Assembly (NCBI GenBank): GCA_934754515.1
Contig: CAKVIG010000012.1
Span: 1-64,000 of the forward strand
Direction: 5' to 3'
Origin: an uncultured Candidatus Melainabacteria bacterium
Lineage (GTDB): Bacteria > Cyanobacteriota > Vampirovibrionia > Gastranaerophilales > Gastranaerophilaceae
DNA length: 64,000 bases
Positions within the stretch are counted from its first letter, which is position 1. Each line of letters opens with the position of its first letter. Below the pieces are notes generated by a model, which was not told the origin of the DNA, did no database searches, and saw only the letters and a list, made by a program, of their open reading frames with translations. Shown here piece by piece: positions 62,253-64,000 of this stretch. The position numbers and the translations under genes were made by a program.

Positions 62253-63455
62253 ATGCACAACATAAGAAAGATTACAGAGGATTTATTTTATATCGGCTGT
62301 TCGGATAGAAGATTGAGTTTATTTGAAAGTGCTTATCCGGTTAAAGATGGAGTTTCTTATAATTCTTACGTTTTAAAAGACAAAAAGAATGTTTTGTTTG
62401 ATACTGTTGATAAAGTTTGTGCAGAGCAATTTTTTGAAAATCTTACAAAAGCTCTTGATGGCGAAAAATTAGACTATTTGGTTGTTCAGCACATGGAACC
62501 TGATCATTGTGCATTAATAGCCGAAGTTGTTAAGCTTTATCCTGATGTTAAAATTGTTTGCACTGCCAAAACAGTTAGCATGATAAAACAATTCTTCTGC
62601 TTTGATATTGATTCTCGTGTAATGGTTGTAAAAGAAGGCGACACGCTAAATACAGGTAAACACGAATTTCAGTTCGTTCTTGCTCCGATGGTGCATTGGC
62701 CGGAAGTTATGGTAACTTACGATAAAACTGATAAGATTTTATTTTCAGCAGATGCGTTCGGTTCTTTTGGCGCAATTAACGGTAATTTGTTTGATGATGA
62801 AGTTAATTGGGAATGTGATTATTTAGATGAAGCCCGAAGATATTACACAAATATTGTCGGCAAATATGGTTTGCAGGTTCAAATGCTACTAAAAAAAGTT
62901 CAAGGACTTGAAATAAAGTTGATTTGTCCTTTGCACGGTTTACTTATTAAACAAAATCTCGGATTGTTTGTTGAAAAATACGATAAATGGTCAACTTATA
63001 CTCCGGAAGAAAATTCAGTATTAGTCGCATACTCTTCTGTTTATGGTGGAACGGAAAGCGTAGCAAATCTTATAGCCGCAAAACTTGCAGATAGAGGCGT
63101 TAAAAACATCAAAATGTTTGATGTATCAATGACACACTCGTCTTTTGTTCTGGCAGAAGCCTTTAAATACTCTCACATCGTCCTTGCTACAACAACATAC
63201 AATGCCGGAATTTTTGAATCAATGGAAGCATTCTTACATGTTTTGAGCGCACATAATTTGCAAAACAGAAAATATGTACTTATTCAAAATGGAAGCTGGG
63301 CACCAACTTGCGGAAATCAAATGCGAGAAATTCTAGAAAAAATTAAGGGTTCTGAAATCCTAAACGACTCTATTTGCATCAAATCAACATTAAAAGAAGA
63401 ACAACTTGCTGAATTGGATAATGTAGCAGAGGTTATTGTAAAATCATTAAAATAG
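62253..63455 (+). CDS. FprA-type flavodiiron protein
   Basis: This 400-aa protein has an N-terminal metallo-beta-lactamase di-iron domain (HMEPDHCALI ligands; MVHWPEVMVTY; PLHGLL) and a C-terminal flavodoxin domain (VLVAYSSVYGGTESVANLI). FDPs reduce O2 to water or NO to N2O, with electrons from rubredoxin. Rubredoxin is encoded 121 bp downstream. Oxygen protection in an anaerobe. Confidence 0.95.
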   Translation: MHNIRKITEDLFYIGCSDRRLSLFESAYPVKDGVSYNSYVLKDKKNVLFDTVDKVCAEQFFENLTKALDGEKLDYLVVQHMEPDHCALIAEVVKLYPDVKIVCTAKTVSMIKQFFCFDIDSRVMVVKEGDTLNTGKHEFQFVLAPMVHWPEVMVTYDKTDKILFSADAFGSFGAINGNLFDDEVNWECDYLDEARRYYTNIVGKYGLQVQMLLKKVQGLEIKLICPLHGLLIKQNLGLFVEKYDKWSTYTPEENSVLVAYSSVYGGTESVANLIAAKLADRGVKNIKMFDVSMTHSSFVLAEAFKYSHIVLATTTYNAGIFESMEAFLHVLSAHNLQNRKYVLIQNGSWAPTCGNQMREILEKIKGSEILNDSICIKSTLKEEQLAELDNVAEVIVKSLK

Positions 63456-63576
63456 GTTTAAATTTTATTAAATGTTGTAATTACAATAGAATATTTCATC
63501 AAATTACGTTAGTATAAGATTGTGGATAAACATTTTATCCAATTTAGCTTTAAAAATAAAAATAAAGGAGAATATT

Positions 63577-63735
63577 ATGCAAAAATACGTTTGTACTGTT
63601 TGTCACTATGAATACGACCCTGCTGTTGGCGATCCGGATAATGGAATTCAACCTGGAACAGCGTTTGAAGATTTGCCTGAAGACTGGACTTGCCCGCTTT
63701 GTGCAGTTGGCAAAGACATGTTTGAAGCTGAATAA
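63577..63735 (+). CDS. Rubredoxin
   Basis: This 52-aa rubredoxin has the Fe(SCys)4 motif: CTVC near the N-terminus and CPLC near the C-terminus. ATG 63577 with AAAGGAG upstream; an upstream in-frame ATG gives an unlikely extension. Probable electron donor to FprA. Confidence 0.97.
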   Translation: MQKYVCTVCHYEYDPAVGDPDNGIQPGTAFEDLPEDWTCPLCAVGKDMFEAE

Positions 63736-63743
63736 AATCAAGA

Positions 63744-63770
63744 AGGCGAGATTTAAAATCTCGCCTCTTT
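63744..63770 (+). terminator. Rubredoxin terminator
   Basis: AGGCGAGATTT/AAATCTCGCCT perfect 11-bp stem, one-base centre, with TCTTT after it; also faces the convergent gene. Confidence 0.85.
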
Positions 63771-63772
63771 AA

Positions 63773-64000
63773 TTAATTATTCAATTTTTGTATCAAGTCG
63801 TTTGTAATATCAATACCACCGGAAAAAACACTTCTCGCATCAATTATTGCATCCAAACCTTTTTCCAAACGAATCTTTTCAGTCACAGCATGAATTCGAT
63901 TATAAACTTCTTCTTCCTTGCGTTCTCTAAAATCATTAAATGCTTGTTCTTTTGTGCGAAGTTCCGCTTGAACGGTTGCTTCAAATTTTTGTTTTTGAAC
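63773..64000 (-). CDS. OmpH/Skp-like periplasmic chaperone, C-terminal part
   Basis: The last 75 codons of a gene entering from the right edge. The helical, charged region (QAELRTKEQAFNDFRERKEE) leads to KGLDAIIDARSVFSGGIDIT, DLIQKLNN and a stop at 63773-63775. This ending is typical of OmpH/Skp proteins that chaperone outer-membrane proteins. The N-terminus lies outside the window. Confidence 0.7.
   Translation of the reverse strand, partial: VQKQKFEATVQAELRTKEQAFNDFRERKEEEVYNRIHAVTEKIRLEKGLDAIIDARSVFSGGIDITNDLIQKLNN

Overview
The window is about two-thirds A+T and densely coding on both strands. The gene set points to an anaerobic, flagellated, Gram-negative-type (lipid A-making) relative of Cyanobacteria, most likely a gut-type Vampirovibrionia/Melainabacteria (Gastranaerophilales). 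Evidence: lipid A genes (lpxC, lpxD, fabZ), a heptose-nucleotide gene and an RND efflux operon (outer membrane); a Ycf46 AAA ATPase with Ycf35/DUF1257 and DUF2997 partners and a DUF512/TIGR03279 radical SAM protein (cyanobacterial hallmarks); a VOR-type 2-oxoacid:ferredoxin oxidoreductase, an FprA flavodiiron protein and rubredoxin (anaerobic metabolism); and a flagellin. No photosynthesis gene is seen. The taxon is inferred from gene content, not from a marker search.

Layout. 1-6.8 kb: 3' part of a sugar O-acetyltransferase that opens inside an (ACAA)19 microsatellite, then an RND efflux operon (minus). 7-12.2 kb: unknown small genes, prmC, bioG-bioC, a ROK glucokinase and a decayed IS3-type element. 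12.2-17.3 kb: a minus-strand run dapB-asd-(65 aa)-rfaE2-lpxD-lpxC-fabZ (lysine/peptidoglycan precursors and lipid A). 17.3-21.8 kb: secreted unknowns, a YibE/F membrane protein, ruvB and a MerR regulator. 22-30.8 kb: a possible small RNA, a large palindromic repeat, anmK, valS, prs, a TPR protein and ilvE. 30.8-37.4 kb: two unknown exported or membrane-linked proteins, then DUF2997-Ycf35-[109-bp tandem repeat]-Ycf46-radical SAM-HhH protein-LptF/G permease. 37.5-40 kb: an NfnA-like flavoprotein, a Cys-containing small protein and purA. 40-45.9 kb: a surface-glycan cluster (four glycosyltransferases and two RgpF-like paralogues). 46-51.7 kb: an SPFH protein, an Orn/Lys/Arg-decarboxylase-fold enzyme and a VOR operon interrupted by an opposite-strand gene. 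51.8-64 kb: flagellin, galE-recF, clpP-clpX, gatA, an orphan LuxR-type response regulator, a DUF512 protein, PadR, FprA, rubredoxin and the 3' end of an OmpH/Skp-like gene.

The least expected signal is the repeat landscape. Several families of GC-rich palindromic elements fill almost every long intergenic gap. One family has entered the reading frame of a glycosyltransferase twice without breaking it. A separate element of about 113-131 bp sits inside two unrelated host repeats, each time flanked by AG/AG. Two ~450-560 bp near-perfect inverted-repeat elements flank other genes. With the microsatellite, these suggest active shaping of surface-polysaccharide genes by repeats. The best candidate for an undescribed protein system is the Ycf46/radical SAM/HhH/Ycf35/DUF2997 locus with its intervening structured tandem repeat.
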